The position numbers and the translations under genes are program-made. Shown here in pieces: positions 26,789-34,633 of a DNA stretch of 64,000 bases (its first letter is position 1; the number at the start of each line of letters is the position of its first letter). This DNA is from Sinisalibacter aestuarii (GTDB taxonomy: Bacteria > Pseudomonadota > Alphaproteobacteria > Rhodobacterales > Rhodobacteraceae), in contig NZ_BROH01000001.1 in the NCBI RefSeq assembly GCF_027923545.1, positions 915,335-979,334 on the forward strand, written 5' to 3'. The notes below the pieces were generated by a model, which was given only the letters and a program-made list of their open reading frames with translations, ran no database searches and was not told the DNA's origin.

Positions 26789-26871
26789 AGTATTTCACGC
26801 GGATAGGCGCAGCCATGAACAGAAGACAACCAACAGAACCCAAGAAAGTCACTTCAAGGAGTAAAACATGA
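26785..26871 (+). CDS. Short linker ORF (28 codons) between importer C and OYE 2
   Basis: Its ATG overlaps the stop of the fused importer gene by 4 bases, and its TGA overlaps the ATG of OYE 2 by 4 bases, so it is coupled at both ends. The peptide starts MKYFTRIGAAMNRRQPTEPK and is strongly basic. There is no independent ribosome site in front of it. It could be a genuine small protein or a device that keeps ribosomes moving across the gap; chance cannot be excluded for so short a frame. Confidence 0.35.
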   Translation: MKYFTRIGAAMNRRQPTEPKKVTSRSKT

Positions 26872-27968
26872 GCGATAGCATTCTCTTCAAACCGGCGAAG
26901 ATCGGCGCATGGGACGTGAACAACCGGGTCGTCATGGCCCCGATGTCGCGCTTCCGTGCCGATGCGAAAACCTGGGTGCCTGCCGACTATGCCGCCGAGT
27001 ATTACGGTCAGCGCAATACCTGCGGCATTCTCATCACCGAGGCCACGCAGATGTCGCCCGATGCCGTGGGTTACCCCCGGTCGCCGGGCATCTACTCCGA
27101 CGAGCAGACTGCCGTGTGGAAGAAGATCGTCTCCGCGATCCATGAAGGCGGTGCGAAGGCCGTTGTCCAGCTTTGGCATACGGGCCGTATCTCGCATCCT
27201 GAAAACCGCCCCGAAAAGGACGTTCCGTTCGCGCCGTCGGCGGTTGCGCCACAAAACATGCAGATGATCACCGATGAGCATGGCATGGTCGATTTCGAGA
27301 CGCCGCGCGAAATGACCCAGGACGACATCGACTACGTGGTCGAGAGTTTCGCCAAGGCTTCGGCCAACGCCAAGGCCGCGGGCTTTGACGGCGTCGAGAT
27401 CCACGCCGCGAACGGCTACCTGATCGACCAGTTCTGCGCGTCCAACACCAACCTGCGCACCGACGGCTACGGCGGTACGGTCGAAAACCGGATGCGGTTC
27501 CTGCGCGAGGTGATCGAGTCCGTTGCGACTGTCTACGATAAGGGCAATATCGGCGTCCGCTTCTCGCCCTACGGCACCTTCGACGACATCCACGAGGAAG
27601 ACCCGGTTGGCATGTTCGAAGCCCAGTTGAAGACCGCCGAGGCAACCGGCATCGGTTACGTCCACGTGATCCGTCCCGAAGTGACGGGTGACAACGACAC
27701 CGCCGAGCCGTTCGAACACGCGGATATCATCGGCCTGACCCGCAAACATTACTCCGGTGTCGTGATCGCCGCCGGCCAGTATACCAGCGAATCCGCGACG
27801 GCCGAGATCAGCGAAGGCCGCGCCGACCTGGTTGCCTTTGGCCGCCCGTTCGTCGCCAACCCGGACCTGATCAAGCGCATGCAGAACGGCACGCCGCTCG
27901 CGGAACTGAACCGCGACACGCTCTATATCCCCGGCAAGGTTGGCTACATCGACTATCCGGCCGCCTGA
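26868..27968 (+). CDS. Old yellow enzyme family NADH:flavin oxidoreductase 2
   Basis: A 366-residue FMN-dependent OYE-family protein and close paralogue of the one at 10774-11871. His179-x2-Asn182 and Tyr184 ('HAANGYLIDQF') and the 'QLWHTGRISH' segment match the family active site. The start at ATG 26868 follows AAGGAG. A perfect 10-bp hairpin follows the gene, and the SnoaL-like gene comes 61 bases later. Having two OYEs controlled by separate operons suggests two different enone substrates or two steps on the same ring system. Confidence 0.93.
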   Translation: MSDSILFKPAKIGAWDVNNRVVMAPMSRFRADAKTWVPADYAAEYYGQRNTCGILITEATQMSPDAVGYPRSPGIYSDEQTAVWKKIVSAIHEGGAKAVVQLWHTGRISHPENRPEKDVPFAPSAVAPQNMQMITDEHGMVDFETPREMTQDDIDYVVESFAKASANAKAAGFDGVEIHAANGYLIDQFCASNTNLRTDGYGGTVENRMRFLREVIESVATVYDKGNIGVRFSPYGTFDDIHEEDPVGMFEAQLKTAEATGIGYVHVIRPEVTGDNDTAEPFEHADIIGLTRKHYSGVVIAAGQYTSESATAEISEGRADLVAFGRPFVANPDLIKRMQNGTPLAELNRDTLYIPGKVGYIDYPAA

Positions 27969-27974
27969 TCGACA

Positions 27975-28000
27975 CGGGAAACAGCCTGGGCTGTTTCCCG
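27975..28000. terminator. Intercistronic hairpin after OYE 2
   Basis: CGGGAAACAG (27975-27984) pairs perfectly with CTGTTTCCCG (27991-28000) over a 6-base loop. There is no T-run, and the next gene starts 30 bases later, so a stabilising or processing role is likely. Confidence 0.5.
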
Positions 28001-28029
28001 ACCATTCATCTACCCCAGAGGAGGACAAA

Positions 28030-28491
28030 ATGACTCTCGAAGAACGCATCCAGCGTCTGGAAGACATCCAGGCCATCGAACGCCTCACCTACGATTACGC
28101 CGCCTATTGCGACGACAATTACAATCCCGACGGCATTGCCAGCCTGTTTACCGAGGACGGGAGCTGGATCGTCGACGGCGAAGGTGGCACCAACCACGGG
28201 CGCGCCGAGATCAAGGCGCACTTCACCGAGCTTTCGAAGCATATCTCGTGGGCGATCCACAATGTTCTCAACACGCGCACGGATCTGTCCGACGACGGGA
28301 AAACGGCGACAACCTATTCCTACCTGCTGTGCCTGTGCACGATCGGCGAAGACGCCGTGATCCTGACGCTGAACTACACGAACAAATTCGCCAAGCAGGC
28401 TGATGGCTCGTGGCTGTTCACCGAGCTGAGTGGCAGCACGCACCAGGTGTCGAACTGGGATCAGGGCTGGGTCAAGCAGCAGTTCCGCTGA
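28030..28491 (+). CDS. SnoaL/NTF2-fold protein 3
   Basis: A 153-residue SnoaL-like protein. The N-terminal helix 'EDIQAIERLTYDYAAYCDDNYN', the 'FTEDGSWIVDG' strand and the 'HVLNTRTDLSDDG'-type centre match the NTF2 fold as seen in the two relatives here. ATG 28030 follows CAGAGGAGGA. It lies between OYE 2 and a tandem EthD gene in the importer C operon. No catalytic residue can be assigned with confidence, and the reaction is unknown. Confidence 0.82.
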   Translation: MTLEERIQRLEDIQAIERLTYDYAAYCDDNYNPDGIASLFTEDGSWIVDGEGGTNHGRAEIKAHFTELSKHISWAIHNVLNTRTDLSDDGKTATTYSYLLCLCTIGEDAVILTLNYTNKFAKQADGSWLFTELSGSTHQVSNWDQGWVKQQFR

Positions 28492-28529
28492 GATCCGGTC
28501 GCGAAGGTCGCTTTGCCGGCCTGCACTTG

Positions 28530-28565
28530 CGCCGCCGGGCCACCTGTCCGGCGGCGATTTCGTTT
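28530..28565. terminator. Hairpin after SnoaL-like gene 3
   Basis: CGCCGCCGG (28530-28538) pairs with CCGGCGGCG (28548-28556) and is followed by ATTTCGTTTTCG. This is a moderate terminator or attenuator within the operon. Confidence 0.5.
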
Positions 28566-28613
28566 TCGAACAATCGCCGGCCCACACCGATGCCTCGACC
28601 GGGGAGAACCAGG

Positions 28614-29297
28614 ATGATCAGCCGCTTCGGCCTGCTCAAGCGCAGCCACGAGATGTCACTCGAAGACTTCAACCGGCACTGGCAGGAGGTCCATGGCCCG
28701 CTGGCATCGGCAATGCCTGGCTTGCGGGAGTATTTCCAGCACGCGGTCATCGCGCGGGGCGACCATGCCATTCGCGGGCCCTGGGAGCTGGACGGTATGT
28801 CCGAACTGAAATTCGATGATCTCGAAAGCATGTCCGCGTCGGTCGCGGCCAGCGAGAACAAGGCCGCGCTTGCGGACCTGCCCGGGTTCCTGTCGGAGCT
28901 GAACCTTGTCGTGTGCGAAAAGCACGAGGTCATTGCGCCCGGTGATATCGGGGAGGGCGCCGTCAAGCAAATGTCTCTGATCCGGCGAAGGCCCGGCCTG
29001 AGCGACGAGGCGTTCCGCCATGAATGGCTGGAGGTCCATGCGAAGATCGTTCGCCAATGGCCAAACGTACTGGGCTACAGCCAGAACCTGGTCATCGACC
29101 GCTACAAGGACCGCGACCCGCAAAGCGTCAGCCAGGAAGAGCTTCCTGTCGACGGCATCGTCGAGATCTGGTTCGCGAGCGGAGAGAAACGCGCCGAAGC
29201 GTATCGGAGCCAGATCGTGCTCGACACCATGGCCCATGCCCGTGAATTCCTGAGCGAGATTACCCCGTTCCTTGTGACCACGCGCCGGATCGTCTGA
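28614..29297 (+). CDS. Tandem EthD-type (dimeric alpha-beta barrel) protein 2
   Basis: A 227-residue protein with two EthD-like ferredoxin folds. Copy 1 starts 'FGLLKRSHEMSLEDFNRHW' with the W-x2-x-H motif, and copy 2 starts near residue 120 with 'MSLIRRRPGLSDEAFRHEW', again followed by the W...VH pattern. The start at ATG 28614 follows GGGGAG; an in-frame ATG at 28591 is less well served. It is the last gene of the importer C operon and converges on the IclR pair. It shares the 'VDGIVEIWF' close with the other two tandem EthD proteins of the window. Confidence 0.82.
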   Translation: MISRFGLLKRSHEMSLEDFNRHWQEVHGPLASAMPGLREYFQHAVIARGDHAIRGPWELDGMSELKFDDLESMSASVAASENKAALADLPGFLSELNLVVCEKHEVIAPGDIGEGAVKQMSLIRRRPGLSDEAFRHEWLEVHAKIVRQWPNVLGYSQNLVIDRYKDRDPQSVSQEELPVDGIVEIWFASGEKRAEAYRSQIVLDTMAHAREFLSEITPFLVTTRRIV

Positions 29298-29381
29298 GGC
29301 GACCCGCCTCAGCTCAGCGGGACCTCGACCTCTCTGGCTGATGATCGCCGCTGCGGCAACAGGCGCCGCTATTGCCCAACT

Positions 29382-30194
29382 CTAATACGCGGGTATGTAA
29401 CCCAGCTCCGCCGATAATTTTTGGGTTGCGCCGAGAAGCGCGGGAACGAATTCGCTCTCCGCCCGGTCGAGAAGATAGAAGTCCTGGCCGATGATCGTGA
29501 TCGCCATGACCATCTGATCCGAATGGTCGAAAACCGGCGCGGAGAAGGCTGAAATGCCAGGTATCGGGGGGTTTTCGACCGTCGCGTAGCCGGATTCGCG
29601 GATCTGCTCGATTTCGGCACGAGAGAGAAAGCGATGTGTGCCGACACGTCCGGTACCTGCCTTCTCGCGTTTTTCGAGGCTCATCGCCCGCTTGACCGTC
29701 GCCGATGGCAGGAAGGCGCTGAACACGCGGCCACTTGCGGTGCCGGTCAGCGAATAGACGGTGCCGGGCCGGGTGTTCATGTTCAACTGGCTGCCGCTCT
29801 CCTTGACCAGCGTCACGGTCGGTCCGAACGATCCCCATACGACGATCGCCACATGTAGCCCGGTCCGGGATGAAAGTTCCGAGATCGTTTCGCTGGCCAT
29901 CGCAAACGGGTCGATCGTCTGCATGTTGGCGAGCCCGAGTTCCAGAGCCATAGGACCAAGGCGATACCGCCCGGTCTCGGCATCCTGTTCGACCAGTTCG
30001 ATGTTCTTGTAGCTCACCAGATAGGCATGGGCCTGCGCCGGCGCAAAGCCGGCCACCTGCGCGAGATCCTTGAGCATCATCGGCTCGGATTCATCGGCGA
30101 GCGCCGTCAGCAGGCGGGCACCCATCTCGATGGACTGCACGCCTCGGCTCGATGCCTTTGCCTTCGCGTTCGGTTTTACAGCCGCCTGATTCAT
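29382..30194 (-). CDS. IclR-family transcriptional regulator 1
   Basis: A 270-residue IclR-type regulator: an N-terminal winged helix-turn-helix (about residues 20-85, 'LLTALADESEPMMLKDLAQVAG') and a C-terminal effector domain with the 'GTVYSLTGTASGRVF' segment and 'GISAFSAPVFDHS' motif typical of the family. IclR proteins are dimers or tetramers that sense small catabolic intermediates. Its ATG overlaps the stop of the upstream IclR gene by 4 bases (ATGA), so the two are made together. Codon position and length are normal. Confidence 0.93.
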   Translation of the reverse strand: MNQAAVKPNAKAKASSRGVQSIEMGARLLTALADESEPMMLKDLAQVAGFAPAQAHAYLVSYKNIELVEQDAETGRYRLGPMALELGLANMQTIDPFAMASETISELSSRTGLHVAIVVWGSFGPTVTLVKESGSQLNMNTRPGTVYSLTGTASGRVFSAFLPSATVKRAMSLEKREKAGTGRVGTHRFLSRAEIEQIRESGYATVENPPIPGISAFSAPVFDHSDQMVMAITIIGQDFYLLDRAESEFVPALLGATQKLSAELGYIPAY

Positions 30195-31012
30195 GAATGT
30201 TCCACCGTGTTGATGTCGGCGCCCTCGGCCGGCTCCGTCGCTTTGTGCTGCCCGGCTGAAAGCTTCCGGGTCACCGAAAGCAGGCGCGTCACGGCGATCG
30301 AGTCCTCGGCAACCGAGGTTTCGTCGCTGCGCCCGATAAGGGCAGCAACGAACACGAGCTTGCCATGGGCATCGAATATGGGGGCCGCGGCAGCGCTGAT
30401 GCCGGGAATGGGGCGATCGACGGCCGTTGCATAACCGCGCGCGCGCGTGATCTTGAGCACCTCGTCGAGATCCTCACGGGTCACGAAACTGCCGATGCCA
30501 CGGCTCCGGCTTGAGCGATCGAGACCTTTGGCAATCTGCTCTTCCATCGTCGGGAACGATCCGCACGCGGCGAACACATGCCCCGTGGCCGTGCCGGTTA
30601 CGGAATAGACCGTGCCTTGCCGGATGTTCAGGGATGGCAGAGAAACCGATGCATTGACGCTGACGATGGTGGGCCCGAGGTTGCCCCAGACGGCGATCAG
30701 GGAAATGACACCCAGCTCGTCGGTCAGGGCCTTGAGTTCCGCCAGGGCGGCAGAGGCGAGGGGAGAGCTCTTGATCCAGCCGATCCCGAGCCGCAAGGCG
30801 AATGGTCCGGTCCTGTAATGGCCGGTCATATGATCCTGGTGGACCAGGCCGACATTCTTCAGACTTGTCAGGTATGCGTGGCACTGCGCCGGGACGAGGT
30901 CCGCCGCGATCGCGAGTTCCTTGAGCATCATGGGCTTGTTGGCCTTCGTAAGAGCCCGGAGAATGCGCCCGCTTACCTGGACAGATTGAATGCCTCGCGC
31001 ACGCTGTGACAT
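30191..31012 (-). CDS. IclR-family transcriptional regulator 2
   Basis: A 273-residue IclR-type regulator, paralogous to the one that follows it. It shows the same layout: winged helix about residues 10-75 ('ILRALTKANKPMMLKELAIAAD') and an effector domain with 'GTVYSVTGTATGHVF' and 'GISAAAAPIFDAHG'. It is transcribed away from the GMC operon across a 507-base divergent region. Because the two chains are similar and translationally coupled, a heteromeric regulator is possible. They are the only regulators inside the 1-51 kb span and so are the prime candidates for reading the shared TTGAC box. Confidence 0.93.
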   Translation of the reverse strand: MSQRARGIQSVQVSGRILRALTKANKPMMLKELAIAADLVPAQCHAYLTSLKNVGLVHQDHMTGHYRTGPFALRLGIGWIKSSPLASAALAELKALTDELGVISLIAVWGNLGPTIVSVNASVSLPSLNIRQGTVYSVTGTATGHVFAACGSFPTMEEQIAKGLDRSSRSRGIGSFVTREDLDEVLKITRARGYATAVDRPIPGISAAAAPIFDAHGKLVFVAALIGRSDETSVAEDSIAVTRLLSVTRKLSAGQHKATEPAEGADINTVEHS

Positions 31013-31129
31013 CGAGCCGGTTTCTCCTGTATTTCGATCCGCATCTGACGAGAGCCAATGGCGGCCTGCGACTTTTTCTTTGTTTGATCATACTGGCCGG
31101 GCGGAGTCTTTGGCAACAAAGTTTCTTAT

Positions 31130-31168
31130 ACATAGGCAAACACATAGGCATAAACACCGGTCAATTGA
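31130..31168 (-). promoter_or_regulatory. Candidate IclR promoter with direct repeats
   Basis: ACATAGGCA occurs twice with 12-base spacing (31130-31138 and 31142-31150). The palindrome TCAATTGA at 31161-31168 gives a minus-strand TTGACC. Tandem sites close to the gene would suit autoregulation, which is common for IclR proteins. Confidence 0.35.
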
Positions 31169-31398
31169 TGGCCGGATGACCCGCCGTGACGCCGGAAACT
31201 CGACATTGAACGAAGATACCTTATAGGCTTCGGGATCGACCATGCAAATTGCCCGTACACCAAGGCAGTGCCAAAAAAAAATGCACCCTGCCGAATTGGG
31301 AAAGACCGGAATTCAGGTCGAATCGGGGCGGTCGGCCGGCGCAATCCGATATCCGGCCGAGTTTTGGGGCGCTGGGGGCGCGCTGCCAGGGAGATGTT

Positions 31399-31418
31399 CT
31401 GTATTGACTAATCAATTC
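31399..31418 (+). promoter_or_regulatory. Candidate promoter/operator of the GMC operon
   Basis: ATTGACTAATCAAT at 31403-31416 is an inverted repeat (ATTGA, 4-base centre, TCAAT) and contains the shared ATTGACTAA core. The surrounding TCTGTA and AATTCG also match the importer C promoter at 21889. The GMC start is about 100 bases downstream. Confidence 0.55.
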
Positions 31419-31519
31419 GTCTATGGGAAACCTTCAGCAAGAGGGGAGACGACTCGCCGCTCTCGGGCGCGCGCTGTCGGGTAAAACCGTTCTGTTGGGA
31501 CATGCTTTGGGAGGATAAC

Positions 31520-33106
31520 ATGGCAGATTATGTCATCATTGGGGCGGGGTCTGGCGGCGCAGTTCTCATCAACCGCCTGAGTCGGGATCCGAACGTCAAG
31601 ATCGAGGTGATCGAGGCGGGCGGCTGGGATACCAGCCCCTGGATTCACATGCCGATGGGGTATTTCCGGCTGATGCAGACCCTGCAGCTCGACTGGGGGT
31701 ACTACACCGTTCCGCAGAAGCACGTGAACAACCGTGTCATGTTCGTCCCGCGCGCGAAGAGCATCGGCGGCTGCACCACGGTCAACGGCATGATCTATAC
31801 CCGCGGCCACCGCACCGACTACGACAACTGGGCCCAGATGGGGAACAAGGGCTGGGACTACGACAGCATCCTGCCGTATTTCCGCCGGGCCGAGAACTGG
31901 GGCGGCGGCGGTGACGAGGACGTTCACGGCTATGACGGCCCGTTGGCGACCACCCGCAACGAAATCGTCGCCGAGCCCTGCGTGGCCTACCGCGACGCAT
32001 GCCTTCAGATGGGCATTCCCTATAACGAGGATCTCAACGGCGGCGAACAGTACGGCGTGGGTCCGTGCGATGGCACCGTTCGCGACGGTGTCCGTTCGAG
32101 CGTTTCGCGCTGCTACATCAAGCCGATCAAGAAGCGCAACAACCTGACGTTCCACACGAATGCGATGGCTTCCCGCATCCTGATCAAGGGCGGCCGCGCC
32201 GTTGGCGTCGAATTCATCCAGAACCGTCAGAAGAAGACCGTCTATGCCGACAAGGAAGTGATCCTTTGCGGCGGCACCTTCAATTCGCCGCACCTGCTTC
32301 AGATTTCCGGTATCGGCGATCCCGAGCATCTGTCGCGCATCGGCGTCCACGTGGTGCACGAACTGCCGGGCGTTGGCCGGAACCTTCAGGACCACGTGGC
32401 GACCTCGGTCAAGCAGTCGCTCACAAAGCCGGTTTCGCTGCTCAACCAGACCAAGCCCTACGCCGCGGCGCTGGCGCTGCTGCAATACTACACCACGGGC
32501 AAGGGGCCGGTCGCCGGCCACGGCGTCGAGGTCATGTCCTTCCTCAAGACCCGCGAGGATATCGAGGTGCCGGACCTTCAGACGCACTTCAACAACATCA
32601 TGTATACCGACCACGGCCGCCAGATCATCAATGTCGAAGGCTGCATGCCGTATTTCAACATCTCGCGGCCCCAAAGCCGCGGGACGGTCATGGCGAAATC
32701 GTCCGATCCGTTCCAGCTTCCCGAGCTGGATCCGAACTACCTCTCGGTGCCGGACGACCTGCGAGTCCTGCGCGACGGTCTGCGCCTCCATCGCGAGATT
32801 CTGTCACAGTCCGCGTTCGACGAGATCCGTGGCGCGGAATACGCGCCCGGCATCGACAAGCAGAGCGACGCCGAGCTGGACGAGTACATCAAGAACGACT
32901 GCAACAGCGTCTACCACCCGGTCGGCACCTGCAAGATGGGGTCGGACACGATGGCGGTGGTCGACGATGAGCTGCGGGTTCACGGCATTGCCGGGCTGCG
33001 CGTGGTCGATGCGTCGGTGATGCCCAACCTCACCAGCGGAAACACCAACGCACCGACCATCATGATCGCTGAAAAGGCAGCGGACATGATCCGGGCGGCC
33101 GGTTGA
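31520..33106 (+). CDS. GMC-family FAD oxidoreductase (choline-dehydrogenase-like)
   Basis: A 528-residue FAD-dependent alcohol dehydrogenase of the GMC family. The dinucleotide motif GAGSGG is at residues 8-13. Catalytic His466 lies in 'YHPVGTCKMG', with Asn510 in 'SGNTNAPT' as the paired residue, as in BetA-like enzymes. The start at ATG 31520 follows GGGAGGATAAC; the ATG 18 bases earlier would precede this site. There is no signal peptide, so it acts in the cytoplasm or at the inner membrane. It heads the 11-kb operon running to the E2 gene and is expected to oxidise a primary or secondary alcohol of the imported compound. Confidence 0.93.
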   Translation: MADYVIIGAGSGGAVLINRLSRDPNVKIEVIEAGGWDTSPWIHMPMGYFRLMQTLQLDWGYYTVPQKHVNNRVMFVPRAKSIGGCTTVNGMIYTRGHRTDYDNWAQMGNKGWDYDSILPYFRRAENWGGGGDEDVHGYDGPLATTRNEIVAEPCVAYRDACLQMGIPYNEDLNGGEQYGVGPCDGTVRDGVRSSVSRCYIKPIKKRNNLTFHTNAMASRILIKGGRAVGVEFIQNRQKKTVYADKEVILCGGTFNSPHLLQISGIGDPEHLSRIGVHVVHELPGVGRNLQDHVATSVKQSLTKPVSLLNQTKPYAAALALLQYYTTGKGPVAGHGVEVMSFLKTREDIEVPDLQTHFNNIMYTDHGRQIINVEGCMPYFNISRPQSRGTVMAKSSDPFQLPELDPNYLSVPDDLRVLRDGLRLHREILSQSAFDEIRGAEYAPGIDKQSDAELDEYIKNDCNSVYHPVGTCKMGSDTMAVVDDELRVHGIAGLRVVDASVMPNLTSGNTNAPTIMIAEKAADMIRAAG

Positions 33107-33163
33107 GGCCGAATGCATTTGCGGAGACGGAATCCGGCTGCCGGATTTCAGGGAGAAAATCCC

Positions 33164-33217
33164 ATGCCATTGGCCGAGGCGGGGATATCACAGAAGGCCG
33201 TTGGAGGAAAAACATGA
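33164..33217 (+). CDS. Very short leader ORF (17 codons) coupled to orphan binding protein
   Basis: ATG 33164 follows GGGAGA with 7-base spacing and the frame ends at a TGA overlapping the binding-protein ATG by 4 bases. The peptide starts MPLAEAGISQ. It repeats the coupled-leader layout seen ahead of importers B and C. At this length chance is a real possibility. Confidence 0.3.
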   Translation: MPLAEAGISQKAVGGKT

Positions 33218-34311
33218 ACTGCATTAACATGAAAGTTGGCGCGGCGATCAGTGCCGGTTCCATCGTGCTTGCGTCGGCAATCGCCACGACCGCCAGCGCG
33301 CAGGACTTCACGTTCGTCAACGATCACGGCGACATCACCCAGTTCTGCGGCACCGATCCGGTCCGTGTTGCGCTGATCGACGGCTACGGCGGCAACTCCT
33401 GGCGCAAGACGGCATTCGCCGAGCTTCAGGACGAAGCCTCCAAGTGCGAGAATATCACCGATGTCGTCTATGCGGACGCCGGTGGCGACGCCCAGGCCTA
33501 CAATGCCCAGATCAACGGTTTCGTCGCCCAGGGCTACGAGGTGATCATCACCTTCACCGATTTCGGCGATGCCGCCATTCCCGCCTATCGCGCCGCCACC
33601 CAGGCCGGCGTGACGATGGTGCCGTACTTCTCGGATCTCGGCGGTACGATCGGCGTTGACTACGTCGCCAACCCTTATGAAGACGCCTATGCTGCGGGCC
33701 AGATCTTCGGCGAGTGGGTGGGCAATACCCTCGAGGGCGAAGGCACCACCGTGTTCCTCGGCGGCCTGCCGGGTTCGGCGTCGTCCATGACCTTCCTGGA
33801 TGGTTACAAGGATGGCCTGAGCGCCTTCCCGGGTGTTCAGCTGCTGGACGACAACTTCATCGTGACGAACTGGAACCCGGCGGATGCGCAGCGCGCCGTT
33901 GCCGGCCTGATCGCCCAGTATGACCAGATCGACGCGATCGGATCCGACTACGGCGTGACCAGCCTTGCTGCCGTGAAGGCGTTCGAAGCGGCCGGGATGC
34001 CGGTCCCGGCGATGGCCTTCATCGCGACCAACAACGAGTATAGCTGCAAGTGGATGGACGCCAAGGATGCCGGTAACGCCTGGCCTCAGCTGGCCCTGTC
34101 CGGCACCACCGCGGATGTCCGTTTCGCCCTGCGCGCAGCTATGGCCGACCGGGCCGGCATGGAAAACCCGGAGCCTCGCGCGATGGTCGCGTTCCCCTTC
34201 GCCAACAGCGAAGAAGGCGTTGACCCGCTCTGCGATCCGTCCCTGCCGCCGGACGCCGACCTGGCGTCATCGCTGACGGCGGAGCAGTTGAGTGAGCTGT
34301 TCGCCCAATAG
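33214..34311 (+). CDS. Orphan periplasmic binding protein (RbsB type)
   Basis: A 365-residue solute receptor with a signal peptide ending near Ala-Ser-Ala-Gln (about residue 30). It belongs with the importer C receptor: both share a Cys followed by 'DG(Y/F)GGNSWR' and a second Cys in the 'x-KC' turn. No ATPase or permease gene adjoins it; it sits between GMC and M24 enzyme genes. Importer B at 17585-21054 is the only importer in the window without a receptor, so this protein may serve it, or widen the specificity of importer C. The start follows GGAGGAAAAAC. A perfect 12-bp hairpin lies directly downstream. Confidence 0.92.
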   Translation: MNCINMKVGAAISAGSIVLASAIATTASAQDFTFVNDHGDITQFCGTDPVRVALIDGYGGNSWRKTAFAELQDEASKCENITDVVYADAGGDAQAYNAQINGFVAQGYEVIITFTDFGDAAIPAYRAATQAGVTMVPYFSDLGGTIGVDYVANPYEDAYAAGQIFGEWVGNTLEGEGTTVFLGGLPGSASSMTFLDGYKDGLSAFPGVQLLDDNFIVTNWNPADAQRAVAGLIAQYDQIDAIGSDYGVTSLAAVKAFEAAGMPVPAMAFIATNNEYSCKWMDAKDAGNAWPQLALSGTTADVRFALRAAMADRAGMENPEPRAMVAFPFANSEEGVDPLCDPSLPPDADLASSLTAEQLSELFAQ

Positions 34312-34633
34312 GCTGGTCCTGCCTTAAGGCGACGCTTTGCCCCTGACCGCCCTCACTCCCGGCGGTCAGGGGACATAAAGACAAGGGCCGGGTCGACGGG
34401 CCAATGACGTCGGCAATCGCTTTCGGCTTCATCTGAACGGAGCCTGCGGAAGAAGCGCGTTCGGGGCCGTTTTCGTCAGGCCTGCACGCGCCCTGCTCGA
34501 TCGCGGAGCAGCGAACCGAATGTCATAATCCCGGCGCGTGGCGATCCATGCCGCCGGCCTCGAATGCAACAGATCCACGGCAACCGCAGTTGTCAACGCC
34601 GAACGCAGACCACTTAGACAACGGAGAGCAAGC
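34312..34633. other. Gap inside the GMC operon
   Basis: This 322-base stretch has the hairpin at 34340-34372 and otherwise no feature I can support. An internal promoter for the M24 gene could lie here, but no clear -35/-10 pair was found. Confidence 0.4.
34340..34372. terminator. Hairpin after the orphan binding protein
   Basis: CCCCTGACCGCC (34340-34351) pairs perfectly with GGCGGTCAGGGG (34361-34372). It has no T-run. Like the hairpin at 24181, it follows a binding-protein gene and probably boosts its transcript. Confidence 0.6.

Larger units (their letters stand above)
31013..31519. other. Divergent regulatory region between IclR pair and GMC operon
   Basis: This region holds a direct repeat on the IclR side (ACATAGGCA at 31130 and 31142), the palindrome TCAATTGA at 31161-31168, an A-tract near 31267 and the plus-strand box at 31403-31416. 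A 31-codon frame from ATG 31423 stops one base before the GMC start but has no ribosome site, so it is not called. Confidence 0.5.

Noticed and set aside
31423..31518. Thirty-one-codon frame ending one base before the GMC start
   Set aside because: No ribosome site and its ATG lies within the probable promoter; could only work as a leaderless message, which is not shown.
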